Shown here: piece by piece, positions 44,077 to 54,084 of the stretch
Layout: every line of letters begins with the position of its first letter
Numbering within the stretch: the first letter of the stretch is position 1
NCBI GenBank assembly: GCA_013141055.1
Contig: JABFRS010000002.1
Location: forward strand, 1,302,001-1,366,000
Reading direction: 5' to 3'
Length of the DNA: 64,000 nucleotides
Source: Cyclobacteriaceae bacterium
GTDB taxonomy: Bacteria > Bacteroidota > Bacteroidia > Cytophagales > Cyclobacteriaceae
Program-made: the position numbers and the translations under genes
Notes under the pieces: generated by a model
The model's input: only the letters and a program-made list of their open reading frames with translations
Told to the model about the DNA's origin: nothing
Database searches by the model: none

Positions 44077-45552
44077 CTAGTCGTCAGCATCTCCTCCACC
44101 CTGGATCTCCAGAGCGATCAGCCTTTCCACAAATTTTTCATCCATGCGAATGAAAAATGTTGGAGCAAAATAACTGACTGACATTGTTTTGAACTTGGGA
44201 ATCAAAGCAGATATCTTTTTATGCTTTTCTTTCTTTGCTTCGCTTACCGCAATCTTAAGTATTTTAAGGAAGGTTAATACGTTTTCGCAAGCATCCTTGC
44301 CAATCATTCTGATGTTGCGTTGTACGCTGTTGGATAGCTGGTTATAAAGTTCAATATCTTTCAACAAGCAATACTGTAAACACAACAAAGCCTTGATCTC
44401 CATCTGAGCCTGTGGATATTTTTTCAGACTCACATCATTGATAAGGGAATTCAGCAGTTTCGCTGTTTCCTCATACCGACCTGAATAATAACTACACATG
44501 GCACGGTACACTGTAAAGATCACATGCTGAGGAACGTTATTAGGATCGGGTTCGAAATCAGCGAATAACTCCTCCTGTTCAGCATAAAGTTCTGTTTCTG
44601 TTCCCAGGCGTATGGCCCTTTCAAACTTAGAAATCAGGAATTGTACCGCAAACGTGTAGTACGGATAGTTAATCAGCAAATTGGAAGCGGCATCGTTGAC
44701 CTCCTCGAAATATCTCTCCGCTTGTTTATATACTTTATAATGATTGTAATACTCAAGTTTTAAGAATTCAAAAAGAAGATTGAGATGATAATAGACAGGG
44801 TCAAGGTTATACGTTTCAAAAATGGTCTGAACTCTTTTGAAGATATCTTCAATGGATTCTTCATCCTGCTGAAGATTCTCTTCCTTATCAACAAAGAGAC
44901 GATGGAAGACTACAATGCAGCTTTTGTAAACGTAAAGCCTGTGTGACTCATAGAGGTTGGCAATATTAAAGATCTCTTTCGTCAGCAATTCAAGACTGAG
45001 TCTTTCAGTCTCATCACCTGTAAGGAAATAGTTCCCGTACTTTTTAAAATAATCCGCCAATACGTCTTCTGCTTTGTCTACAGCGAGCATGTAGGCCACG
45101 TGGCGGTTATAAAGCTGTGAGAATTGGAAGAAATCAGGGGAATTAATGTGAAGTTTTTTCAGGAGTTTATAGATCGTTGGAAGCTCACCCACAAGATCTG
45201 CTTCGATTAGTTCTTTTTCGAGCTTTCTCAACATAGCAATGGCAATCGTCTTCTTCTTGGTAAAGAATACCTCATTGATATTGGCAACTTTCCTTAAAAG
45301 ATCAGTTCTCGGGCTTTCCATCTGCTGCACGAGATATTCTTCAATTTTCTGACTCAGCCGGGAGCGCATGGTGTAATAGGCATTGGCGTTAATTTCCAAT
45401 TCTACCATCACCTTGTTCTCAGAAAGCTGACGCTCGCGCATAGCTTTCAACAGATACGCTGACTTTTCGGCATTACCATTGATCAGCGAGTCATAAATGG
45501 CACTATAGTCTTTTTCCGAAAGCTGTTTAATGATATTCTTCAGTTTTGCCAT
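44077..45552 (-). CDS. Long all-helical (TPR-like) protein, unknown
   Basis: The 491-residue protein is almost entirely helical, with paired helices such as SGRYEETAKLLNSLI suggesting degenerate TPR or similar helical repeats. It has no signal peptide or membrane helix. Its N-terminal segment (LSEKDYSAIYDSLINGNAEKSAYLLKAMRERQLSEN) and following helices look conserved-domain-like. Cytophagales encode long proteins of this style, but no function is known. It is divergent from the S1C protease gene and convergent with the receiver gene. Confidence 0.7.
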   Translation of the reverse strand: MAKLKNIIKQLSEKDYSAIYDSLINGNAEKSAYLLKAMRERQLSENKVMVELEINANAYYTMRSRLSQKIEEYLVQQMESPRTDLLRKVANINEVFFTKKKTIAIAMLRKLEKELIEADLVGELPTIYKLLKKLHINSPDFFQFSQLYNRHVAYMLAVDKAEDVLADYFKKYGNYFLTGDETERLSLELLTKEIFNIANLYESHRLYVYKSCIVVFHRLFVDKEENLQQDEESIEDIFKRVQTIFETYNLDPVYYHLNLLFEFLKLEYYNHYKVYKQAERYFEEVNDAASNLLINYPYYTFAVQFLISKFERAIRLGTETELYAEQEELFADFEPDPNNVPQHVIFTVYRAMCSYYSGRYEETAKLLNSLINDVSLKKYPQAQMEIKALLCLQYCLLKDIELYNQLSNSVQRNIRMIGKDACENVLTFLKILKIAVSEAKKEKHKKISALIPKFKTMSVSYFAPTFFIRMDEKFVERLIALEIQGGGDADD

Positions 45553-45680
45553 GGAGCGGGCTATAAATAGCTTGAAAAATTACAAAAATTACGATTGTAA
45601 ACAACGGACTTCTTTTCGATTGAACCTCAATTTTGCGTCAATTTTTCAGTTTGAACGCTTTGGAAAGAAATTTGAGCCTG

Positions 45681-46643
45681 ATGCACAAAGATTACAATAT
45701 GGATGCATTCTCCCAAATGATCATTACTGCTGTAAACAACGTTAAGAACGCAGTAGTAAAGATTGATGTGTACAAAACTGTTCAGGGCAAACTTAAGGCA
45801 GCCGGATCAGGTTCAGGTTTTATATTTTCCTCCGACGGACTGATTTTCACAAACCATCACGTCGTCAATGGCGCTGAGAAGATCATGGTGGGCTTGCTTA
45901 ACGAAAATGAAATTGAAGCTTTTCTTATTGGGAAGGATCCGGATACAGATCTTGCCATTTTGAAAATTTACACCGACGGATATTCAACAGCGCACCTGGG
46001 CGATGCCTCCACTTTACAAATCGGGCAACTGGTTATTGCTATTGGAAATCCTCTGGGTTATCAGCATACTGTTACAACAGGAGTAGTTAGTGCGTTGGGT
46101 CGTTCCATGCGAACTCAATCAGGTAGAGTTGTTGATAATGTTATCCAATCAGATGCTGCCCTCAATCCCGGAAATTCGGGAGGACCTCTCATTACAACGG
46201 ATGGTGAGGTTGTGGGTGTTAATACTGCGATCATCAGTGGTGCCCAGAACATAAGTTTTTCTGTAGATATCAACACCGCAAAAGAAGTTGCGAGCCAACT
46301 GATTAAAAATGGTAAAGTATTCAAAGCATATCTTGGATTCATGCTTCAGGAGGTTCCTATCAATCCAAAAATCCTTAGACATCATCATCTTCCCAATCAG
46401 AAAGGATTATTTGTTACGGGCATAGAATCTGATTCTCCAGCAGGAAGATCACAGATAAAAGAAGGAGATATCATCGTCTCTTTCAATAATAAGTCTGTAA
46501 ATACCCTCAACGAACTTTTTAAGGAACTGACTAAAAAAGAGATTCTTACACTGGTGGATATCACTGTGGTGAGACATACGGAACTGTTCAATTTTGGAAT
46601 ATTCCCTTTAGATCGCAAAGAAAGATCAAGGATTGAGAATTAA
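45681..46643 (+). CDS. HtrA-like S1C serine protease without signal peptide
   Basis: Starting at ATG 45681 the product has 320 residues; a TTG at 45633 is possible but less likely. The catalytic triad is His60 (NHHVVNG), Asp90 (DTDLAIL) and Ser166 (GNSGGPL), followed by one PDZ domain (about 220-305, with GLFVTGIESDSPAGRSQIKEGD). No signal peptide or membrane anchor precedes the protease domain, so it appears cytoplasmic, unlike HtrA at 40521. It is divergent from the 44077 gene. Confidence 0.88.
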   Translation: MHKDYNMDAFSQMIITAVNNVKNAVVKIDVYKTVQGKLKAAGSGSGFIFSSDGLIFTNHHVVNGAEKIMVGLLNENEIEAFLIGKDPDTDLAILKIYTDGYSTAHLGDASTLQIGQLVIAIGNPLGYQHTVTTGVVSALGRSMRTQSGRVVDNVIQSDAALNPGNSGGPLITTDGEVVGVNTAIISGAQNISFSVDINTAKEVASQLIKNGKVFKAYLGFMLQEVPINPKILRHHHLPNQKGLFVTGIESDSPAGRSQIKEGDIIVSFNNKSVNTLNELFKELTKKEILTLVDITVVRHTELFNFGIFPLDRKERSRIEN

Positions 46644-46649
46644 ATACAA

Positions 46650-46687
46650 AGAGCGCAGAGTTTTCACTTTGCGCTCTCTGCGTTTTA
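46650..46687 (+). terminator. Terminator after the S1C protease, with alternative stems
   Basis: AGAGCGCA (46650-46657) pairs with TGCGCTCT (46670-46677). Alternatively CGCAGAG (46654-46660) pairs with CTCTGCG (46676-46682), directly followed by TTTT. The two stems exclude each other; the second is the terminator-like form. Confidence 0.55.
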
Positions 46688-46706
46688 TTGGTATGATAAA
46701 TTACGC

Positions 46707-48530
46707 TTATCGGCGTTTCCTGTGAAATCTATCCCCACCGCCGTTGCTGCCTCCACTGGTACCTTTATTACCAGGAACAAATCTCTTACGCTCGCGTGTC
46801 GGCTCTGAGCTTGGTCCGGAACTTCTTCCTCCCTGCGCGCCGCCGCCTCTTGATTCTGTAATTTCAACACGCACCTGACGTCCTTCAACCTCTGCTCCTG
46901 TAAAGCCTTTAAGGACCTTATCGGAGAGATGTTTTTCAACTTCAAAGAATGAGTAGGCACCCATCAGGTCAATCTGGCCAATGTCTCTTTTTTCAAGTCC
47001 GGTGTGTTCATCAATGATCTCCAGCATTCTGGATTTATCAAGACCATCCATTTTACCTAAATTGATAAAGAAGCGAGTTCCTCCGGAAGAACGTGCCGGA
47101 CGTTCTGAACGCTCACTTCTGTCACCTCTGTCTCCCCGGTCACGATCACCTCTGTCTCCACGATCAGATCTTTCATACGACCCTTCCGTGCTGGTGGATC
47201 GTCTGTCTCCATTAAGATCCGGTGCATTGCGATAGTAATCCAAAAAGCGATTAAATTCTATTGAAGCAAAACGCTTGATAAGATCATTCTTTGTAAGATC
47301 ATTAAGCTCTTCGTAGACCGCCGGCAAAAATGCTTCGATCTCAGTCTCATTAACTTTTACTTCACGCACCTTTTTCATGAGTGCGATCAATTGCTTCTGG
47401 CAAACTTCAGCACCCGTTGGAACCATCATACGCTTCATCGGCGATTTCATGCTTCTTTCAATCTGCTTCACTTTACCTAACTCCTGGCGGCTTACCATAG
47501 CAATGGAAATACCTTTCTTACCAGCACGGGCCGTACGTCCGCTGCGGTGAGTATAGAATTCCATTTCATCCGGCATGTTCAGGTGAATAACGTGTGTGAT
47601 GTCTTCAACATCAATACCACGTGCGGCAACATCGGTTGCTACCAGTATCTGAAGGGAACGCTCGCGAAACTTCATCATTACGCGATCACGTTGCTGCTGA
47701 TTAAGATCCCCATGAAGTGAATCGGCATTATAACCATCCTTCATGAGCATTTCGGCAACACGCTGTGTGTCAATTCGTGTGCGGCAGAAGATCAAACCAA
47801 AAATGTCAGGATTAAAATCCAGAATACGCTTCAACGCCATATACTTTTCACGTTCCTGAACCATCACATAGCGATGTTCAATATTCGCGTTTCCAGTATG
47901 AGACTCTCCTACAGAAAGTTCGAAAGGATCTGTCATGTAGTTCTTCATGATGGCACGAACTTCCCGAGGCATAGTAGCAGAAAAAAGCCACGTGCTCTTA
48001 TCTTCTGGTGTGAAAGAAAGGATCTTATCGATGTCTTCCTTAAAGCCCATGTTCAACATTTCATCAGCCTCATCAAGAACGATGTACTTAATGGTACCGA
48101 GATTGATTGTCTTGCGTTCAATCAAGTCAATCAGACGACCAGGAGTAGCCACAATAATGTGAGCACCTCTTTTGATTTTTCTGATTTGCTCGCTGATGCT
48201 GGCTCCGCCATAAACAGCAACGATATTGAATGACTTGAATTTTTCTGAGAAGGTTTCAAGGTCACTGGTAATCTGCATACCCAGTTCGCGGGTAGGTGCT
48301 AAAACAAGTGCTTGAGTATTCTTATTATCAACGTCTATTAATTCCAACAAAGGAAGGCCGAAAGCTGCCGTTTTTCCTGTTCCGGTCTGAGCTAAACCCA
48401 CGAAATCGCGGGAGCCTTTTAAAAGGACTGGTATAGCTTTTTCCTGAATTGGGGTTGGCGTTTCGAAGCCGAGAAGGGATACCGACTGCACTAAACCTGG
48501 GGACAAGCCCAGGGCATCAAATGATTTCAT
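46707..48530 (-). CDS. DEAD-box RNA helicase with DbpA-type RNA-binding domain
   Basis: In this 607-residue protein the Q motif region, AQTGTGKT (about 45-52), DEAD (about 152-155), SAT and HRSGRTARAG (about 325-334) are intact across two RecA domains. A charged linker with RGDRD repeats (about 450-485) leads to a DbpA RNA-binding domain (about 488-560, with FFINLGKMDGLDKSRML) and a Gly/Arg-rich tail. It resembles DeaD/CsdA proteins acting in ribosome assembly or mRNA decay at low temperature. A TACCTTTG box lies upstream. Confidence 0.94.
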   Translation of the reverse strand: MKSFDALGLSPGLVQSVSLLGFETPTPIQEKAIPVLLKGSRDFVGLAQTGTGKTAAFGLPLLELIDVDNKNTQALVLAPTRELGMQITSDLETFSEKFKSFNIVAVYGGASISEQIRKIKRGAHIIVATPGRLIDLIERKTINLGTIKYIVLDEADEMLNMGFKEDIDKILSFTPEDKSTWLFSATMPREVRAIMKNYMTDPFELSVGESHTGNANIEHRYVMVQEREKYMALKRILDFNPDIFGLIFCRTRIDTQRVAEMLMKDGYNADSLHGDLNQQQRDRVMMKFRERSLQILVATDVAARGIDVEDITHVIHLNMPDEMEFYTHRSGRTARAGKKGISIAMVSRQELGKVKQIERSMKSPMKRMMVPTGAEVCQKQLIALMKKVREVKVNETEIEAFLPAVYEELNDLTKNDLIKRFASIEFNRFLDYYRNAPDLNGDRRSTSTEGSYERSDRGDRGDRDRGDRGDRSERSERPARSSGGTRFFINLGKMDGLDKSRMLEIIDEHTGLEKRDIGQIDLMGAYSFFEVEKHLSDKVLKGFTGAEVEGRQVRVEITESRGGGAQGGRSSGPSSEPTRERKRFVPGNKGTSGGSNGGGDRFHRKRR

Positions 48531-48551
48531 TATAATTCTTTAAATAAGCCG

Positions 48552-48559
48552 CAAAGGTA
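48552..48559 (-). promoter_or_regulatory. -7 element of the DEAD-box gene promoter
   Basis: On the minus strand these bases read TACCTTTG, an exact TAnnTTTG match, 21 bases upstream of the ATG at 48530. Confidence 0.55.
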
Positions 48560-48608
48560 CGGTTATTAGTCCAGATAGCAGGCAGTTACCAAATCTCCCT
48601 CACAATCT

Positions 48609-48616
48609 TAACTTTG
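48609..48616 (+). promoter_or_regulatory. -7 element of the DPP-IV-type gene promoter
   Basis: TAACTTTG (48609-48616) matches TAnnTTTG exactly, 28 bases before the ATG at 48645. No clear -33 box is seen. Confidence 0.55.
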
Positions 48617-48644
48617 AGGCCCTAATTCCAAATAAACTAACGAT

Positions 48645-50840
48645 ATGATGACTTCCGGCAAAACAAAAAGAGCCCTTTACCTCATTCTCATCATCCTGTC
48701 TCCTGCAATGGCCTCCGCTCAGGGAGGCGGAATCAAGTGGGCAACTGATGGCACCTCCTATTTCCGTATTGAGTCAAATGAAGTAAATCGATACAGCCTT
48801 CCGGCTAACACGAAGGCTACATTTATCAGCCAGGCCGACCTGACTCCCCAAGGTCAGACGAAAGGCCTAAGCGTAAGAGCATTCTATCTTTCTGCGGATC
48901 AACAAAAGGCACTGATTTACACCAACACAAAAAGAGTCTGGCGTCTTGATAGTCGCGGTGATTATTATGTACTGGATCTAAAAACAAAAGCATTAAAAAA
49001 ACTTGGTGCAGGTAGACCACAGTCGTCTCTGATGTTTGCCAAGTTCTCTCCGGATGGAACCAGAGTCGCATTTGTAAGCGAGCAAAATCTTTATGTTGAG
49101 AATTTAGCTTCCGGGGAGATCAAGGCATTAACAAAAGATGGCAACAGAAAATTAATCAATGGAACCTTTGACTGGGTCTATGAAGAAGAACTTTCCTGCC
49201 GTGATGGTTTTCAATGGAGCCCGGACAGCAAACAACTTTCCTTTTGGCAGATTGACGCTACCAAGATCCGTGATTACTATATGCTGAATTCCAGCGATTC
49301 CGTTTATTCAAAAATAATTCCTGTTGAGTACCCAACAGTAGGACAAAGCCCTTCTCCTGCAAGGATTGCCGTTGTTGATGTTGACGGTGCAAAGACGACA
49401 TGGTTGAAGATAGCAGGAGATGCTCAGCAAAATTATCTTCCAAGAATGGAATGGAGATCAGCAACTGAAATTCTCGTCCAGCAACTGAATCGCAAACAAA
49501 ATGAAAGTACGATCTATAGCTGTAACCCGGCCACCGGTGATGCAAAAGCAATCTTTAACGAAAAAGAAGAAGCGTGGATCGATTTATATTCTTTCACAGG
49601 ATCAGAAAGTGCCCTGGACTATCACCATGCCTTTAGTTGGCTGAATAATAAAAAGGAATTTCTTTGGGCCAATGATAAAGACGGCTGGTCACATCTTTAC
49701 AGGATCACTGCTGATGGATCAAAGGAAGTATTGATCACGAAAGGGAATTACGATATGATCGATTTTCTAACAGTTGTTGAGAAAAGTAACTATGCTTACT
49801 TCCTGGCTTCACCAAACAATGCAACACAAAAATATCTTTACAAGACCAAGCTGGATGGAAAGGGCAAGCTTGAATTGGTAACCCCTGCAGGACTTGAAGG
49901 ATCACATGGTTATGACATTTCTCCCAACGGATTGTATGCGTACCATACTTTCTCAAATAACTACACCAGAAACGTCAATGAATTAATCGATCTCACTACT
50001 CATAAACCCTTAAACGATCGAGAGAGCATTCAATCAAAGCTGACAGCGGCTCAAGGTCCAAAGAAAGTAGAATTCTTCAAGGTAAAAACTGAAGAAGGAA
50101 TTGAAATGGACGGATGGATGATCAAGCCAAAGAATTTCGACCCAGCGAAAAAGTATCCAGTTGTGTTTCAGGTTTACACCGAACCCGCAAGTCAGACAGT
50201 AGTGGATCGTTTTGGAATTGGCAACAACCGTTTATTCAAGGGAGACATGGCAGAGCAGGGATACATTTATATGTCTGTTGACAGTCGGGGAACGCCTGCT
50301 CCAAAAGGAAAGACCTGGAGAAAATCTATTTATCGCAAAGTAGGATTATTGAATATCAATGATCAGGCAATGGCTGCAAAAGAAATACTGAAATGGTCAT
50401 TTGTAGATCCGGAAAGAGTTGCTGTCTGGGGATGGAGTGGTGGCGGAACTACAACCCTCCACCTGTTATTTCAATATCCGGATATCTATAAAACAGGTAT
50501 TGCTGTGGCGGCCGAAGCAAGTCGCCTTACCTATGATAATATCTATGAAGAGCGCTATATGGGACTTGATATGAATGACTATATAAAGTGTTCACCTATC
50601 ACATACGCTAAAAATCTAAAGGGGAACTTACTGTATATACATGGAACGGGTGACGATAATGTTCATTACAATAATGCCGAAATGCTTATTAATGAATTGG
50701 TAAAACACAATAAGCAGTTTCAATTCATGGCATATCCTAACCGCTCCCATGGGATTTCGGAGGGTGAAGGCACCACTGAGCACATGGCTACTTTATATAC
50801 TGAGTATTTGAAAAAATTCTGCCCTCCTGGCGCTAAATAG
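48645..50840 (+). CDS. S9 family dipeptidyl peptidase IV-type protein
   Basis: The 731-residue protein has a signal peptide (RALYLILIILSPAMASA, cleavage near Ala-Gln 25). A DPPIV N-terminal beta-propeller follows (about 40-460, with the glutamate pair in WVYEEELSCRDGFQWSP). The alpha/beta hydrolase has Ser598 (GWSGGG), Asp670 (GTGDDNVH) and His702 (RSHGIS). The EE pair, which binds the free N-terminus, supports true dipeptidyl peptidase activity on X-Pro/X-Ala peptides in the periplasm or at the surface. A strong terminator follows. Confidence 0.94.
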   Translation: MMTSGKTKRALYLILIILSPAMASAQGGGIKWATDGTSYFRIESNEVNRYSLPANTKATFISQADLTPQGQTKGLSVRAFYLSADQQKALIYTNTKRVWRLDSRGDYYVLDLKTKALKKLGAGRPQSSLMFAKFSPDGTRVAFVSEQNLYVENLASGEIKALTKDGNRKLINGTFDWVYEEELSCRDGFQWSPDSKQLSFWQIDATKIRDYYMLNSSDSVYSKIIPVEYPTVGQSPSPARIAVVDVDGAKTTWLKIAGDAQQNYLPRMEWRSATEILVQQLNRKQNESTIYSCNPATGDAKAIFNEKEEAWIDLYSFTGSESALDYHHAFSWLNNKKEFLWANDKDGWSHLYRITADGSKEVLITKGNYDMIDFLTVVEKSNYAYFLASPNNATQKYLYKTKLDGKGKLELVTPAGLEGSHGYDISPNGLYAYHTFSNNYTRNVNELIDLTTHKPLNDRESIQSKLTAAQGPKKVEFFKVKTEEGIEMDGWMIKPKNFDPAKKYPVVFQVYTEPASQTVVDRFGIGNNRLFKGDMAEQGYIYMSVDSRGTPAPKGKTWRKSIYRKVGLLNINDQAMAAKEILKWSFVDPERVAVWGWSGGGTTTLHLLFQYPDIYKTGIAVAAEASRLTYDNIYEERYMGLDMNDYIKCSPITYAKNLKGNLLYIHGTGDDNVHYNNAEMLINELVKHNKQFQFMAYPNRSHGISEGEGTTEHMATLYTEYLKKFCPPGAK

Positions 50841-50885
50841 CCAAATTCCACATTAACAGTAATTCTTAATATCAACCAATATCTT

Positions 50886-50924
50886 ACCTCTCCTGAACGG
50901 CATAGAATTTTCAGGAGAGGTTTT
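50886..50924 (+). terminator. Strong terminator after the DPP-IV-type gene
   Basis: ACCTCTCCTGAA (50886-50897) pairs perfectly with TTCAGGAGAGGT (50910-50921), followed by TTTT. The arms are symmetrical and the stem is 12 bp. Confidence 0.9.
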
Positions 50925-50973
50925 GGTTATCTGCCGTTGATAAAATTTGCCTGTCCAGTATTCAACATCATAC

Positions 50974-50981
50974 TAGCTTTG
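50974..50981 (+). promoter_or_regulatory. Probable -7 element upstream of the outer-membrane receptor
   Basis: TAGCTTTG (50974-50981) matches TAnnTTTG exactly; TTTG at 50946-50949 is 24 bases upstream, a little far. The transcript would then carry a leader of about 200 bases before the ATG at 51190. Confidence 0.5.
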
Positions 50982-50989
50982 CACCGCCA

Positions 50990-51189
50990 ATCATAGGAAT
51001 GGGGCTGTGAATGCTTTTAAAATGCTGAACGGTCTAAATTCTATCTGCACGGGTTAACCTATTGCTTGATTCGCAGTTAAAGAACTTGGGTTTTAAGACC
51101 GATTTGCCCATAATTTAATTATCAGGTTAAGGGAATAACCTGCCATAAAAAACGGTCTAAGAAATATTACTTTTTGAATTAACCCTTTT
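50990..51189 (+). promoter_or_regulatory. Long structured leader with alternative pairings
   Basis: About 200 untranslated bases contain AACGGTCTAA twice (51028-51037 and 51151-51160) and, between them, TTTTAAGACCG (51091-51101), which can pair with either copy but not both. A hairpin CAGGTTA/TAACCTG (51123-51129, 51136-51142) sits just upstream of the second copy. No known riboswitch signature was seen. Confidence 0.45.
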
Positions 51190-54084
51190 ATGAAAATATT
51201 TTTCTCCCTTACTTTTTTATTTGCAGCACTTTTAGTCCATGGCCAGGAAAAAGGAAATGGCAAAATTTCAGGTGTCGTAATCGACGCTTCCAACAATCAA
51301 CCTGTGGAGTTTGCTACCGTAGCCTTAACGGATCCTAATTCAGAAAAACCTATTAATGGCGCTATCTGCGATGATAAAGGAAAATTCACTATCACAAAAG
51401 TTCCTAATGGCACTTACCAGCTAATCATTTCCTTCATTGGATATGAAAATATCGTCGTGAAATCGGTAGTCATTTCAGATAAGAAAAACTCTTTCGACGT
51501 TGGTTCAGTCAAGATGGCCACTGAATCAAAACAACTGGATGCTGTTGTAGTAGAAGGTCAGCGTAACCTCGTTGAAGAAAAAGTTGATCGCACGATTTAT
51601 AACGCAGAGAATGATCAGACCTCCAAAGGGGGTGACGCAACAGACGTCTTGAAACGTGTGCCAATGCTTTCTGTAGACATGGATGGAAATGTTTCACTTC
51701 GTGGGAATCAAAATATTCGTGTTCTTATCAACAACAAGCCTTCTACTATTTCTGCCAGCAGTGTTGCGGATGCATTGAAGCAAATTCCTGCAGATCAGAT
51801 CAAAACAGTAGAAGTTATTACTTCTCCCTCCGCCAAGTATGATGCAGAGGGATCTGCCGGTATCATTAATATCATTACGAAGAAAAACAATTTAGAAGGC
51901 CTTACATTGAATATCGATGGTAGCTCCGGCTATCGCGGTTCAAATCTTGGGTTGAATGGAAGTTACCGCAAAGGTAAAATGGGATTCTCATTAGGCGGCT
52001 TTGGAAGAGCAGGATATAACATCAATGGTAAGTTTGATAATACTCAAATAACAAATTCCACCACTATCAATACTCAGACGGCTGAAACCCGCAGCTCAAA
52101 CTTATTCGGAAACCTGCAGACTTCATGGGATTACGACATCGACAAGAATAATTCTCTAACAGCGTCCCTCCGCTACGGATCACGTAATGGAAATAACTTT
52201 CAGGATCGCCTTTTCACTCAGAGTGTTTCTCCAATTCAATCTTCTTCCAGTTTGAAAGATGTTGAGACTGTTGATAGGTCAGGAACGGTTGATGCCAGTC
52301 TTAACTATACCCACACATTTAAAAAGCCACAGCGTGAGTTTAACTTGCTGGCTCTTTACAGTCGTAATAACAGAATCAATGATTTTACAAATGACATTTT
52401 GGATGAATCCACTTTCACTCCGCTCAGTTATGCGAAAAATCTTAACAACAGCTTCAATCAGGAAGTGACTGTTCAGGCTGATTACTCTACTCCGATTGGC
52501 ACAACACAAATTCTGGAATTTGGTGGCAAGAATATTTCCAGAGAGGTTTCCAGTGATTATAGTTATTTACTGGCTGGTGCCGACAAGCAGTTCTACCCTA
52601 ATCCAAATTCAAGCTTATCCAACGTCTTCAATTATAATCAGAACATAACTTCAGGATATTTCTCATATACACTGGCAATGAAATCAGGTTATAGCTTTAA
52701 AGCTGGTAGCCGTTATGAATACACAACAGTTAATGCTCATTTTGCTACAGAAAAAGCTCCTATCGAACTTCCTTCTTACGGAGTGTTGGTGCCAAGCATT
52801 AACCTTTCAAAGAGATTGGGCAACGGAAGCACATTAAAAATTGCTTACAACAGAAGAATCCAACGTCCTTCAATCCAGTTTTTAAATCCAAATCTTTAGG
52901 CGTCCAATAGCTTGAGTGCATCACAGGGAAATCCAAATCTCGGACCTGAATACACCAATAACTACGAGTTGTCATACAGTACTTTTATTAAAAGCACTAC
53001 TTTAAACTTCTCAACATTTGTTCGCAATACTGATAACGCAATCCAAAGTATTCGTGGATTGATCAACAATAACCCAAATGATCCTGATACCATTCTGACT
53101 TCTTACAGAAATATTGGTAGTGAAAACGCATATGGTGGAAGTGTCTTTGCCAGTATCAATGTTTCCAACAAATTGTCCATCAATGGAGGTTCCGATATCT
53201 ATTATTCAGTTTTGAAGAATAATGACCCCGATCCAATTTATTCAGCTCACAATGAAGGATTGGTTGTCAGCTACCGTCTTTTTGGAAATTATACGTTGCC
53301 AAAAGGTTGGGGACTTCAGTTTTTCAGCTTTTACAGAGGTCGTTCAATACAACTTCAGGGAATTCAGGGAAGTTTCTATGTGTATAGTCTGAGCATCAAG
53401 AAAGATCTTCTTGACAAAAAGGGAAGCATTGGATTTGGCGCTGAGCAGTTCATTACTCCTATTATGAGAATTAACAGTACTACTTCTTCTCCCATCATTC
53501 AACAAAATAGCACAAATGAAATTCACAACTTGAATTTCAAAGTGACATTTAGTTACCGTATTGGTAAGATGAGCTTTGATTCAAGTCGCAAGCGCAAAAA
53601 ATCCATCAACAACGACGACCTTAAAGATGGTGGTGATGGTGGCGGCGGTGGTGGTGGAAATGACATCCAGCAGTCTGGTGGCGGAGGCGGTGGTGGTGGC
53701 GCGCAACGTCAGGCTGTGGTATTGCCGGCAGTAACAGCTCCTGTTGAAACAAAAGCAGTAGATTCCACAGCAGTAGTTGCAGCAGAAGGAAAATGGGAAT
53801 ACACTGTTCAATCACCTCAGGGTGGAAATGGAAATCTTATCATCAAGAAAGAAGGTGAAGTATACTCCGGAACGATGATTAACAGTAGAAACAATCGCGA
53901 GACACCTCTTGCGAACTTAAAGCTTGTAGGAAATGAATTGAGCTTCAGCTACGATGTCAATTTCGGCGGAAATTCTTCAACAATCACTACCAAGCTAATC
54001 ATTGAAGGCGATGCGATGAGTGGCTCGATGAGCGTGGGACAGTTTGGAACATTCCCGATCACGGCGAAACGAGTACCACAGTAA
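51190..54084 (+). pseudogene. Outer-membrane beta-barrel (TonB receptor-like) protein, interrupted by in-frame TAG
   Basis: One continuous frame of 965 codons encodes a signal peptide (MKIFFSLTFLFAALLVHGQ), CarboxypepD_reg-like domain (about 25-105), plug-like domain (about 125-215) and an OMP_b-brl_3-type barrel (about 220-800). Codon 570, at 52897-52899, is TAG. It falls within LNPNL*ASNSLSASQGNPNLGPE, a conserved barrel turn, and reading continues in the same frame to TAA 54082-54084. After the barrel come a Gly-rich linker (about 812-842) and a separate beta domain (about 864-964, GKWEYTVQSPQGGNGNLIIK). TAG ends many genes here, so it is a normal stop. A single base change explains the break. 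The intact protein would bind or import a nutrient or scaffold. Confidence 0.88.

Noticed and set aside
50990..51189. Known riboswitch (cobalamin, TPP, SAM, FMN) before the receptor
   Set aside because: None of the conserved core strings I know for these classes was recognised, so only an unclassified structured leader is claimed.
52897..52899. TAG recoded as a sense codon genome-wide
   Set aside because: Other genes in the window, such as the DPP-IV-type peptidase, the SDR and arsR, end in TAG at the expected place, so TAG is a normal stop.
53581..53815. Minus-strand frames with His-rich peptides in the receptor gene
   Set aside because: They are reverse reads of the GGT/GGC glycine codons and have no independent support.
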